Shown piece by piece: positions 50,197 to 60,000 of a stretch of DNA of 64,000 nt. Under the pieces are notes generated by a model. The model did not search any database. It was not told where the DNA came from and saw only the letters and a program-made list of their open reading frames with translations. Where the stretch lies: the NCBI GenBank assembly GCA_944323775.1, contig CALUTT010000028.1:35119-99118 (forward strand). Reading direction: 5' to 3'. Position 1 is the stretch's first letter. Each line of letters starts with the position of its first letter. Source of the DNA: an uncultured Bacteroidales bacterium (GTDB lineage: Bacteria > Bacteroidota > Bacteroidia > Bacteroidales > UBA932). Both the position numbers and the translations under genes were made by a program.

Positions 50197-52929
50197 TTAA
50201 GAATGACTTTTTAATATCTCCAGCAATGAATTTTCAACCGTTTCCTGATTCACTGTATCTGTTGTGGAAATGCGAAGCAGGTGAAGTCCTAACTTTGTGA
50301 ATATATTATTTTTCAACTCATCACGTGATTGTTGGGCGTCATTCCCCTTATGGAAATGCCATCCGTCCACTTCTATGGCACAGATCGGACGTTTGGTCAA
50401 GGAGTTATAGAGCAGGAAATCCACATGTGAAAATGGATTTTCCGCAAATGCTTTTTCCCTATCTTCCAGTTGATTCCAGGCAGCAACAAGTCTGGACAGA
50501 GGATAATGACAAAGTACTCCCGTATTGGGCAAGTGCAGTTCGCTAATTGAACTAATCAAAACATTGTATATCAGATTTTCTGATAGATGTTCGGAGACTG
50601 TCGGATGAGCAGCTTCATAGACCAGTCTTTCAAGCGTATATTGCCGGTAGAGCAGGTCAAACACAGAGTGGAGTTTGCTGGACCTCACTTCATAATTGTT
50701 GTACTGGATATAACTGATCAGCTGGCCGAGATTTGAATCCTGAGGCATTTCGTTTCCGCTCGTTACCAGACAGAATCTGGTCTTGGCACGAGAAATGGCG
50801 ACATTAAGCAAATTGGCATCATCTGAAAAACCAGTAGGGGAGTTGTCCACCATGCTCATAATGATGGTGTCACATTCCCGCCCTTGATATTTATGTACCG
50901 TGCTGGCGATATCTTTTCCCACCGTTTTGTTAATTGCTTCTGCTTGTGTCCGGTAGGGAGTAATGATGCCAATACTTTCAGATTCCTGGTATCGAGGCAA
51001 TATCTCTTGCGTAATGACATCGATCTCCCTCTGGTTGAAATGTCCTCTTGCATGATTGCCGGGCACCGTTTGAATTACTTGCAATACATCTTTTTCTCCT
51101 TTGTCTGCAGTCATTGCAATCAGTTCGCCATTGTAGAAACGCCGGTTACAGAATTCTATTATCTTCGGATGGCAGCGATAATGTTCTCTAAGCAATGTTA
51201 CCGGGGCATCCTGAAACACTTCAACGCACGATTGCAGGAAGCTATGAGTTGCTGCATTGTATCGGTCATCCACTTGATATGCGGTCTGAATAGCCTTCAA
51301 CGCCAATTCTTCTTCTCGGCTTATTACATTGGGTAACTGTTTGTCATCACCGACGATCACTGCATTCATGGCGCATGACAAAGCCAGAGCTCCAGTCTTA
51401 ATGTCCACCTGCGATGCCTCATCCATAATCACATAGTCAAATACCATGTCCTTACTGATACAGTTCTTGGCCGAATAGGTGGTGCTGAGCACTACAGGAT
51501 ATTCTTTGTGAAAATCTTCCGTCCTGGATTTGATATCCTTGACAGTAAATTTTTTCCTTTGCCCTGTATTGAAACGTTTAGCTATCTTGTCCTTCAATAG
51601 TTGCAGAGAAGCGGAGCGAAGCTTTTTCACATTCTGCTGAATATCTATGCTTTGGAGCTTCGTGGCAATCGATTCCAACTCTTTTTCGATTTCGGTTTTC
51701 CGGGCAAAGTAGTATGCGGATTCCAAACGTTTTATTACGCTAGATGTTTTTCCGCTTAAAAATGTCAACATCCTGGATCCAGATGAGAAGGCCCATTGCA
51801 GTCTGAACATCAATCCCGGTCTGCGATGTCTCTTCTCTACCTTCATCTGATAGCTGTTGAGCAATTTCATGAGTTTCGATGGTGGCATGACGTCAAGCCA
51901 GTCACATTGTTCATGGCCGCCTTCCCTTATATCGTAGTACTCGGATTCTGTCATCAGGGCATTGTATTCCGCCTCAAGTCTGGCCTGTCGGAGTTGTCCG
52001 TCAAATCCTTCGGAAACTGCTTGCAACGAGTCTTTTGCAAGGTTTACAGTATCTGCCCCGTCATCGATTGCCCAGTCGGTCATATCAGGATATTCAGGCT
52101 GGTTGGCGATGAAATATTCCTTGTTACGGGCGTTGCCGAGTCTGGCGACCAGGAAGCCAAGTCCTTCTCCGCTAAGTTTTTCGGCTACATTTTCTACAGC
52201 TGAGTTGTTGTTTGACACGACCAATACCGTTTTTCCTTTCATGAGCAGATTGGCGATGATGTTCAGTATCGTCTGTGTCTTGCCGGTACCCGGAGGCCCT
52301 TGAATAATGCTAGCCTGATGTGTCAGTGCTGCTTCTACGGCAGCTTTTTGGCTGGCATTGCATCCAAACGGATAATATACTTGCTCTGGCATGGGGTAAA
52401 CAGTCAGCTTTGTCTTGTCTCCCAGGTATTGAGCCAAAGGTACATTGTCGCGCTTTAAATCCACAAGTTCATATTGTCTTGACAAGAGACTTTCATCATT
52501 ATCGTCTCCAATCAGACCAGTCTCGTCAGCAAGTTTGCGAAGATAATCCCATGTTGACCCACCATTTTTGTCAATTGGAGTACGGGTAATATAGACCTCT
52601 CTTCCCTCCAGATTCTCATAATAACCATTGTAATAGGTTACTCGATAAAAAGTGTAGCGGCTGTCTGTAAAACGCAGCAGTTCAGCAACATTGTCAATAT
52701 GCCTATTATTGATATAAAGCCCTTTTTCTCCCAAATCTATTGCATCGGGATGCGTCAGGTAAAGCAAGCGTGACGGATTGTAATAGAATACGCGGGGTGA
52801 CGACAAGAACCTGACGGCCCAGAGTCCGTTCTGGCTCATACTGATAGAGGAGACATGGTCGGTGACAAACATTCGCCTGTCACCGTGTTTCTCCAAATCG
52901 ACTATCATGCACCGTTTTGCGTCCAGCAT
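50197..52929 (-). CDS. SF1 (Upf1/Dna2-like) helicase with C-terminal nuclease domain
   Basis: A ~910-residue helicase. Walker A is IIQGPPGTGKTQTILNI, with VVSNNNSAVENVAEKL (motif Ia), VIMDEASQVDIKTGAL (II), VIVGDDKQLPNV (III), LREHYRCHPKIIEFCN (IV) and NVAISRAKTRFCLV (VI). The C-terminal ~100 residues carry a DUF559/Vsr-like nuclease core, FSHVDFLLYN then ICAIEVDGWHFHK. The ATG at 52929 (MLDAKRCMIV) is chosen because it overlaps the ATPase stop as TAATG; a longer frame upstream would only overlap that gene. Helicase-nuclease fusions of this type are common in defence islands. Co-transcribed with the ATPase gene. Confidence 0.88.
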   Translation of the reverse strand: MLDAKRCMIVDLEKHGDRRMFVTDHVSSISMSQNGLWAVRFLSSPRVFYYNPSRLLYLTHPDAIDLGEKGLYINNRHIDNVAELLRFTDSRYTFYRVTYYNGYYENLEGREVYITRTPIDKNGGSTWDYLRKLADETGLIGDDNDESLLSRQYELVDLKRDNVPLAQYLGDKTKLTVYPMPEQVYYPFGCNASQKAAVEAALTHQASIIQGPPGTGKTQTILNIIANLLMKGKTVLVVSNNNSAVENVAEKLSGEGLGFLVARLGNARNKEYFIANQPEYPDMTDWAIDDGADTVNLAKDSLQAVSEGFDGQLRQARLEAEYNALMTESEYYDIREGGHEQCDWLDVMPPSKLMKLLNSYQMKVEKRHRRPGLMFRLQWAFSSGSRMLTFLSGKTSSVIKRLESAYYFARKTEIEKELESIATKLQSIDIQQNVKKLRSASLQLLKDKIAKRFNTGQRKKFTVKDIKSRTEDFHKEYPVVLSTTYSAKNCISKDMVFDYVIMDEASQVDIKTGALALSCAMNAVIVGDDKQLPNVISREEELALKAIQTAYQVDDRYNAATHSFLQSCVEVFQDAPVTLLREHYRCHPKIIEFCNRRFYNGELIAMTADKGEKDVLQVIQTVPGNHARGHFNQREIDVITQEILPRYQESESIGIITPYRTQAEAINKTVGKDIASTVHKYQGRECDTIIMSMVDNSPTGFSDDANLLNVAISRAKTRFCLVTSGNEMPQDSNLGQLISYIQYNNYEVRSSKLHSVFDLLYRQYTLERLVYEAAHPTVSEHLSENLIYNVLISSISELHLPNTGVLCHYPLSRLVAAWNQLEDREKAFAENPFSHVDFLLYNSLTKRPICAIEVDGWHFHKGNDAQQSRDELKNNIFTKLGLHLLRISTTDTVNQETVENSLLEILKSHS

Positions 52930-54083
52930 TATATGCAGTTGAGTTTTTCTCCGTGTAGTTGGTTTATCCACATAGCAAACAACCGGTCAGTCACTGAGAA
53001 GACTTTGTTGATTTCAGTGATGAGGTCCTTTTCGAGCAGCTTTCTTGCAGCTGACTGGACTGAACTGGCAGAAGTGAGACTGTGACTCCTGATGAATTCT
53101 GCAGATGTTATATGTTTCGCCTCACCTTCCCTGGCTATTGCATATAGCAGTTCTTTCTGTTTTTCCGGAATATTTGAAAGTATTTCGCGAAAAATGGTAT
53201 CATTCGATGCTGTCATATTGCCTAAGGCTGTCTTTATTGTTTCAGATGTGCACTTCTCTCCTTCAGGAGTATTGGCGAATGATTCGTTGAATGTTTTCTG
53301 AATGTAGTATGTGTGTCCATGGAAGAGCGCATAGACTTTTTCCACATCCGATGCCGCAATCGTACGGCCGCGTTGTTCAAAGTTCCTGATAACGAAAGGT
53401 ATGTAAACTTCAGCCGGTATAGCCTCTAATTCGAGTATGTCAGCGCTCTGGTAGAACGGCCGGGCGGATGACAAGAACATCTCCTGCATCATATGACGCT
53501 CGCTGCCGGCAAAAATGAAATGGCAGTTGTCCAGACGCTGTACATGTGTCCGCATCAAAGCCTCGATATTCCTTTCGGGATATTTGGCAATTTGCTGGAA
53601 TTCATCTATTGCAAGAATGCATGGCCTGTCTGCCTTGGACAGGTAATGGAAGATTTCATCAAGAGTATATTCAGGTCGATCAATATCGCCCAGTTCGAGA
53701 TTGAATGTCGGGAGATTGGAGACTGGATCAAATCCGAATTTCCCGCTTATGGATTTGATTGTCTGTATGAAGAGGGTTGCCATCTTGCGGCTGCGTGGCA
53801 GCAGCGTCTCGAATATCTCATGTCCGAGCGAATATGTGAATTCCCGAAGACTGGACGTATGCAGAATATCCACAAAGAAAGTGTAGTATTCATTTTCGAT
53901 TTCAGGTTTGCCGTAGCAGAACTGAATCAGTCCGGTTTTCCCCATACGGCGGGGTGAAATGATAACCAGATTGTTTCCGTTGGTAACGGATTTGACAAGA
54001 CGCGCGGATTCGTTCTTCCTGTCGCAAAAATACTCCGGTGCGATTTTGCCGGTCACTATGAATGGATTAGAAATTATGGCCAT
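52929..54083 (-). CDS. Archaeal-type ATPase (ATPase_2/AAA-STAND)
   Basis: A 384-residue P-loop ATPase: Walker A LVIISPRRMGKTGLIQF, Walker B PCILAIDEFQQIAKYP, sensor FIFAGSERHMMQEMF, and a C-terminal winged-helix region (SSVQSAARKLLEKDLITEINKVFSVTDRLFAMWI). The ATPase_2 group is widespread in Bacteroidetes and archaea and is related to STAND proteins; the role is mostly unknown. The promoter at 54098-54129 makes ATG 54083 (MAIISNPFIV) likelier than ATG 54092, which would have no leader. The stop overlaps the helicase start (TAATG), so the two proteins are coupled. Confidence 0.85.
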   Translation of the reverse strand: MAIISNPFIVTGKIAPEYFCDRKNESARLVKSVTNGNNLVIISPRRMGKTGLIQFCYGKPEIENEYYTFFVDILHTSSLREFTYSLGHEIFETLLPRSRKMATLFIQTIKSISGKFGFDPVSNLPTFNLELGDIDRPEYTLDEIFHYLSKADRPCILAIDEFQQIAKYPERNIEALMRTHVQRLDNCHFIFAGSERHMMQEMFLSSARPFYQSADILELEAIPAEVYIPFVIRNFEQRGRTIAASDVEKVYALFHGHTYYIQKTFNESFANTPEGEKCTSETIKTALGNMTASNDTIFREILSNIPEKQKELLYAIAREGEAKHITSAEFIRSHSLTSASSVQSAARKLLEKDLITEINKVFSVTDRLFAMWINQLHGEKLNCI

Positions 54084-54097
54084 GGTTATCATTTTTA

Positions 54098-54135
54098 CAA
54101 AACTAATTATTTAATTCGAATTATGCAAATCGAAT
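54098..54135 (-). promoter_or_regulatory. Promoter and operator of the ATPase-helicase operon
   Basis: Read on the minus strand: TTTG (54129-54126), 20-nt spacer, TAGTTTTG (54105-54098), a full consensus match. An inverted repeat ATTCGA (54114-54119) / TCGAAT (54130-54135) surrounds the -33 box, a plausible repressor site. Confidence 0.65.
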
Positions 54136-54173
54136 AATTTTGTTCTGGGATGCAAAGACTCAGGGTTAGACAA

Positions 54174-54204
54174 AAAGCGTCCGGAGATTTTCTCCGGACG
54201 CTTT
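54174..54204 (-). terminator. Terminator of the RND efflux operon
   Basis: A 14-bp perfect stem (54174-54187 with 54191-54204) of the form AAAGCGTCCGGAGA / TCTCCGGACGCTTT, followed by T residues on the minus strand. Confidence 0.93.
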
Positions 54205-54234
54205 GTATGAAGGCTCCTGCCCTGCAGCACGGGA

Positions 54235-54984
54235 TCAGAACCACTCCTTGAACTCATGTGCTTTGGCTTTGCTTATGACTATGCGGTCTGGGACCGGGAC
54301 TTTGAGATTGACAATCAGCCTGCCGTTGAACCACAGGTGTACGTCCTCGATTGCATCCTTGGCTATCAGATACTGCCTGTTTGCCCTGAAGAACCGTCTC
54401 GGGTCAAGCTGTTCGGTCATTTCGTCGAGGGATTGCGGGAACGTGAACACCCTTTTCTTGTCATCCACGGCCTTTACTGATCCGTCATTGATGTAGAAAC
54501 AGAGAATGTGCTCTACGGAAAGAGGGATAAGCCTGTCTCCGGTATCGGGAATCAGGAAATGTGTCCTGTAGCTTTCGCTCCTTTTAAGCTCCTGCATAAG
54601 CCTGGTGAAGTCGTTCCCGGCAGGGGAGCCGGAGAGAGCGGAGAGCTTGTCAAGCGCCTGCCTCATGTCATCGTGGCTGATGGGCTTGAGCAGGTATGCT
54701 ATGCTGTTGACCTTGAATGCCCGCAGGGCGTACTCGTCGTATGCCGTCGTGAAGATTATCGGGCAGGTGATCTCGATATGGTCGAAGATCTCGAATGCCG
54801 ATCCGTCAGCAAGATGGATGTCCATGAACACCAGATCCGGCATGGGGTGGGTCTTCAGCCAGCTGACCGAGTCCGACACACTGTCTATCTCGCCTACAAT
54901 CTCCGTGCTCTCCGGCATTTCGGCAAGGACCGCCTTCAGATTGCGGGCAGCCGCATTTTCATCTTCTATGATAAGAACTTTCAT
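54235..54984 (-). CDS. LytTR-family response regulator
   Basis: A 249-residue regulator. Receiver domain: IIEDENAA, phospho-acceptor in LVFMDIHLADGSAF, FTTAYDEYAL, YLLKPISHDDM. The C-terminal LytTR DNA-binding domain reads ILCFYINDGSVKAV and LDPRRFFRANRQYLIAKDAIEDV. Start at ATG 54984 (MKVLIIEDEN); the upstream frame begins inside the kinase gene. It is the last gene of the efflux operon and overlaps or abuts the LytS-type kinase gene. It likely controls this operon, directly or with other promoters. Confidence 0.92.
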   Translation of the reverse strand: MKVLIIEDENAAARNLKAVLAEMPESTEIVGEIDSVSDSVSWLKTHPMPDLVFMDIHLADGSAFEIFDHIEITCPIIFTTAYDEYALRAFKVNSIAYLLKPISHDDMRQALDKLSALSGSPAGNDFTRLMQELKRSESYRTHFLIPDTGDRLIPLSVEHILCFYINDGSVKAVDDKKRVFTFPQSLDEMTEQLDPRRFFRANRQYLIAKDAIEDVHLWFNGRLIVNLKVPVPDRIVISKAKAHEFKEWF

Positions 54985-54985
54985 G

Positions 54986-56035
54986 TCATGCATCGATAAG
55001 TGGTATTGTAACCGTGAAGACCCCCAGTTCCGTCTTTATCACGATATCCTTATGGAACAGCAGCCTGAAACGTCTGGAGAGGTTGTCGAGACCAATCTTC
55101 AATCCGGTCTCACCGGACATCCTGGGCTGCATGGGATTGCTCACAGAGAGCGTGTCGCCATCTGTGCGTATGCTGATCTTCAGCGGCTTCCTGTTGCTTA
55201 TTTCATTGTGTTTTACGGCATTTTCCACCAGCATCTGCACTGACATGGGCGGCACTTTCTTATGCAGCGCTTCCGGGCTTATGTCAATGTCGAACTCCAG
55301 GTTGTCTTCATATCTCATCTTGAGCAGATAAGAGTACGAATTGACGAAGTCCATTTCTTCGGACAGGAAGACCGTGTGGGTGCTGTTGTCCTGCAGGGTA
55401 TAGCGCAGCACCTTTGACAGCTCCTGAAGGTATTGCTGGGCCTTGTCCTGGGATTCGCGGATCAGGGCGGAGAGCGTATTGAGCGAATTGAAAAGCATGT
55501 GGGGGTTGAGCTGGCTTTTCAGGGCTTCATACTGGTTTTCTATGTTCTCGGCTCTGAGCTGCTGGTTCTCGACCTGGATTCTGCCGCTTTTGCGGTTGAG
55601 ATACATCAGGTCGCTGCTCCCGGTCACCATGACGGAAACGAGGAAGTCCCTCAATGGATGCAGGTAGTGGTGCATGGTGGCATCGATTGCGGGAATACCC
55701 ATGTGGTGATGCACGTAGACGAAACCTTTGCCCATCAGACTGCTCGCAATCCAGGTAATGATGAAGGACAGCAGCACAGACTCCCAACGTATTTCTTTGG
55801 TCCCTCTTGCAAAGTGGAAAAGTCTTTCGTTGATGAAATAAAGTATCAGCAGTGAAACATAGGTGAAAAGTATTTCGACAACGACGTCAGTAAGGTTCAT
55901 CTCCCTGAAGAGAGTCACATCCCCGGATGTATCCGTCAGGGATATTATTTCCGGGAAATGCGTGATGAACGCCACCATTCTGGAGATGGAGTTGACGGTT
56001 ATCAAGTATTTTTTCGTCTCAGAGAGTTTCATCAT
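54986..56035 (-). CDS. LytS-type sensor histidine kinase
   Basis: A 349-residue kinase with four hydrophobic segments in the first ~140 residues (FTYVSLLILYFI; VLLSFIITWIASSLM), then the His_kinase domain: LKSQLNPHMLFNSLNTLSALI with the phospho-acceptor His in NPHMLFN, and an ATPase region with MLVENAVKHN. This type signals to LytTR regulators; the LytTR gene follows. It is 18 bp after the efflux adaptor gene. Confidence 0.9.
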   Translation of the reverse strand: MMKLSETKKYLITVNSISRMVAFITHFPEIISLTDTSGDVTLFREMNLTDVVVEILFTYVSLLILYFINERLFHFARGTKEIRWESVLLSFIITWIASSLMGKGFVYVHHHMGIPAIDATMHHYLHPLRDFLVSVMVTGSSDLMYLNRKSGRIQVENQQLRAENIENQYEALKSQLNPHMLFNSLNTLSALIRESQDKAQQYLQELSKVLRYTLQDNSTHTVFLSEEMDFVNSYSYLLKMRYEDNLEFDIDISPEALHKKVPPMSVQMLVENAVKHNEISNRKPLKISIRTDGDTLSVSNPMQPRMSGETGLKIGLDNLSRRFRLLFHKDIVIKTELGVFTVTIPLIDA

Positions 56036-56053
56036 GCCGCAAAATTAATGCTT

Positions 56054-56974
56054 TCACTGGGCTTTTGTAGCAGAAACATACATTCCGGGACGGAACTGCT
56101 CTGAAGGATTGTCTATCGTGAGATACAGGCTGATGGACCTGTTCGCCTCGTTGACCATCTGGTCTATCGACACGAGGGTTGCCTTGAAAGGCTTGTCACC
56201 CATTCCGTTGACGTAGAAGTCGAACCGGTCACCAGTCTTAAGGGCGGGGAGATCCTTTTCGTATGCCCTAAGCTGGAGCATGGGCGCAGACTTGTCTATT
56301 ATGTCGCAGACACGCTCTCCGGCATCGAAGTGCTGTCCCATATTCAGGTCGATGTTGGTGACATATCCGTTAATCGGGGCCTTGATGTCAAGATACTGGC
56401 GTATTCCGCTGTCCTTGATGCTCTGAGGGTCTATCCCGAGAATGGCGAGCCTCGCCTCGGATGCCTCCATCTTGCTTTTCATTGCGAGATAGTCAGCCTC
56501 GCTCTGCTGGAAGCGCTTCTGTGAGGCGGCTTCTTCCATTGAAAGCTTCTTCTGCCTTTCATACTCTTTCTGAAGGAAATCTGTCTGTGCCGCTGTCTCG
56601 AGATAGACCTGCTGCATCTCTATGAAATCCAGATTTTCCAGGGTGGCGATGACTGAACCTTTCGTGACGTATTTGCCCGGGAACAGATCTATGCTGTGCA
56701 GAATTCCTCCGATTGGAGAAGTGACCGTAACATGCCTGTCTGGCGAGAGGACGATGGTGCCGTTGAAGCTCGGGGGATTGGCGACCGCCGTCGCTGAGCT
56801 CACTCCGTCAATCTCGGTTTCGGTTTCAGTTTCAGTGCTGTCTGTCTCCGCTTCGGTGAGGATAGCTGCAGGCTCAGCTGTATTCTCGCCTGCATTCCTG
56901 CTGCAGGAGACTGCCGTCAGCAGAACCGCAGCGGAAAAATAAGGTATAAGTCGTGATATGCAAGTCTTTTTCAT
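56054..56974 (-). CDS. Efflux RND periplasmic adaptor (HlyD/CzcB-like)
   Basis: A 306-residue lipoprotein adaptor: signal LLTAVSC, a low-complexity acidic linker (TETETETE), the barrel-sandwich halves PSFNGTIVLSPDRHVTVTSPIGGIL and IKAPINGYVTNIDLNMGQ around a coiled-coil hairpin (LETAAQTDFLQKEYERQKKLSMEEAA). It links the inner-membrane RND pump to the outer-membrane channel. It lies ~48 bp after the pump gene and belongs to the heavy-metal (Czc/Cus) type by context; it has no Met-rich metal site that I can see. Confidence 0.88.
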   Translation of the reverse strand: MKKTCISRLIPYFSAAVLLTAVSCSRNAGENTAEPAAILTEAETDSTETETETEIDGVSSATAVANPPSFNGTIVLSPDRHVTVTSPIGGILHSIDLFPGKYVTKGSVIATLENLDFIEMQQVYLETAAQTDFLQKEYERQKKLSMEEAASQKRFQQSEADYLAMKSKMEASEARLAILGIDPQSIKDSGIRQYLDIKAPINGYVTNIDLNMGQHFDAGERVCDIIDKSAPMLQLRAYEKDLPALKTGDRFDFYVNGMGDKPFKATLVSIDQMVNEANRSISLYLTIDNPSEQFRPGMYVSATKAQ

Positions 56975-57022
56975 AACGTGTATTTTTTATACGGTTTTGT
57001 ATTTGTCATCTGATTCCCATGA

Positions 57023-60000
57023 TTACTCAGTCTGGTCTGTATACAGTTCAATCTCAAGTACCGAGACATTGTAGTCGTAGACTTCCTTTATGAAACTCTC
57101 CTTTATGCTCCATGCGGAGTCAAGACTCTGGACCAGAGCCGTGATGTCGGTGTCGCTCTCCTGGTATTTGCGCAGGACGCTTTCCTGGAGCGTCTCCGAC
57201 TCTTTCAGCGCCGCAGTCTGGTAATAGTCCAGAGTCTTCTTCTGCTGCGCAAGCTGGCTGTAAAGCTCGTCCACTCTGTTGTTGAGCTGCGTGATATTGT
57301 CCAGGGCCTGCCACTGCGCGATCTGGTAATCAGCCTTTGCCTGTCTTGCCTTGCTGTGCTGCGAGAATGAGAGAATGGGGATGGATATGCCAACGTTCCA
57401 CGAGTTGAGTCCGTATTCCGGGTAAATCTTCTGCCTGGTATATCCTACGAATATCTCGGGGAAATACCTGCTGCGCTCGACCTGCATCATGTTCTTCGCC
57501 TCCTGCACTCCCATGGAGAAATATTCCACCCTGCTTTGGGACAGGGGCATCCGGGCGAGAGCGAATTCGGCAGGCTCGAGAGAGGGACTGTCCGGTATTA
57601 TGCTTTCCTTCGAGTAGCACACCCAGGTGAATCTCTTTTCCGCCAGCTTGAGTTCTTCGCAGGCACGTATCCACCGTGTGTGTATGCCGGATGCGGTCGC
57701 AGATATCATGTTCTTTTCGGCAAGGTCGATGTCTCCCTGCTCATATCTGAGCTCTGCGCTTTCCCTGAGCTTCGCGGCAAGTTCCTCCTGGCTGTCGTAC
57801 AGGGCTTTCACCTGGTATGCGTACTGGTAGTAGTACCAGGCCCTCTTGACCTCGGCGATGATTTCCTTTTTCACCATTTCGCGGTAATGCTCGCTTTTCT
57901 CGATCTGGGTATTGACGAGTGCATTCTTGTAGAACAATGTCAGGGGGGATCCAAGCGACTGCTCTATCTCCATCTGGTTGTCGCCGTTGAATGTTCCGTT
58001 TATCTGCCCCCACGAATAGGTGACGGAGGTGTTGCCGCCTTCCCATACGCCGAGTTTCCCATCACGGCTGCGGCTGATCTGCGTGTCTGCTATCTGCAGG
58101 CGCGGATGGTTCTGCAAAGCTATTTCCAGCGCTTCGCCAAGGGAGACTTCCCTTGTCTGGCCTTCAGCCTCGGCAGGTGCACAGAGAAACAGCACAGGAA
58201 GAATCATTGCCGCTACGACTACCTTCTTCTGGCGGCGTTTTCTCTTGATCATGTTCATGCCCTTGTTGACAAGGTGGTAGAACACGGGGATTATTATCAG
58301 AGTCAGCACTGTCGAGACTATGAGGCCTCCGATGACGACGGTTGCAAGCGGCCTCTGGACTTCAGCTCCGGCTGTCTTGGAGATAGCCATGGGGACGAAT
58401 CCAAGAGATGCCACAAGTCCCGTCAGGAACACTGGCCTGAGCAGGTGCGGACATGCCGCAAGTATGATCTTGTCTGTACACATGGGGTAGCGCTTCTGCT
58501 TTTTGAGGTCGTTGAAATGGTTGATCATCAGGATTCCGTTCAGTACAGCAACTCCTGACAGAGCGATGAACCCGACTCCCGCCGATATGCTGAACGGCAT
58601 GCCGCGGAGCCACAGGGCGACTATTCCTCCTATCAGAGACAGCGGTACCGTAGAGAATACCACCAGAGAGTATGCGACGCTCTTGAATGCGAAGAACAGG
58701 AGCAGCAGTATCAGCACAAGAGCGATGGGGATCACCACGGAAAGTGTCTTTATCGCATTCTGGAGGTTTTCGAACTGCCCTCCGTACTCGAAGTAGTATC
58801 CGGGCTCGAGCTTTACGTTCTTGTCAAGGGATTCACGTATCTGCGAGACTACCTGCTGGATGTCCGCGTCACGGACGTTTACACCTATCGCTACGCGTCT
58901 TTTGGTGGCATCCCTGTTGATCTGCAGAGGGCCGTTGACGAGGTCGATGGATGCGACTTCGCTGACGGGGATCTGCATTCCCTCGCTGGTCCTCACGAAT
59001 AGCCTGTCTATGTTGAGATCGCTGACTTTGTTCTTGTCAAGTCTCACCACCAGGTCGAAGCGCCTTTCATTCTCAAAGACGACTCCGGCTGTCTCGCCGG
59101 CATATGCGGTGCGGATGATGGTGTTGAGTTCCTCGATGTCTATGCCGTACCTGGCAATCTTGCCGCGGTCATACCTGATGACCAGCTGGGGGAGTCCCAT
59201 AGCCTGCTCGACCAGGACGTCGGATGCTCCGGGAACCTGCTCGATATATTTTGCCGCTTCCTTGGCCTTGGCGTAGAGCTCGTCCATGTTCTCACCATAG
59301 AGCTTGATGGCGATGTCGGCCTTGGCTCCCGTCATGAGTTCATTGAACCTGAGCTGTATAGGCTGGCTGAAATTGAATTCGGCGCCCTTGACAGATTCGA
59401 GCGATTTTTTCATCTTCTCGACCAGCTCGGCCCTGCTTGAGGCGGAAGTCCACTCGCTGAACGGCTTCATGACTATCATCACGTCGGCGTCTTCTACCGC
59501 CATGGGGTCTGTCGGGACTTCGGCCGTACCGATCTTGGCAACCACATGCTTGATCTCGGGGAAGTCCTGCTTGAGTTTCTTTTCCGCTTCCAGAGACACC
59601 GCGATGCTCTTGCTCAGCGAGGTGCCTGCCGGGAGTGTCATCTGCATCGCGAAATCGCCCTCATCCAGCGTGGGGATGAATTCCGCCCCAAGCCTGGTGA
59701 ACAGGAACATTGACGCGACCAGCATCGCGAAGGCTGTGCCTAGCGTGGCCCAGGGACGTTTCAGACAGAAGGTGAGGGCTTTATGGTATCCTCGGTTCAG
59801 GAAACTGAAGAAGCGGTCTGCAAATGTCCTTTTGACGCTGATCTTCCTCTTGAGGCACAGGGACGCCATCATGGGCACGTACGTGAGAGAGAGTATCAGG
59901 GCCCCGATGATGCAGAATACAAGTGTCTTTGCCATGGGGGTGAAGTATTTTCCCTCTATGCCTGTCAGGGTGAGAATAGGGAAGAACACAATCAGGATGA

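Noticed and set aside
52930-52971. Longer N-terminus for the SF1 helicase (start at 52971)
   Set aside because: The TAATG overlap at 52929 gives a coupled start; the extra 14 residues only overlap the ATPase gene in another frame.
57536-58558. 340-codon plus-strand frame opposite the RND-TolC gene
   Set aside because: Shadow of the real minus-strand gene; no motif or promoter.
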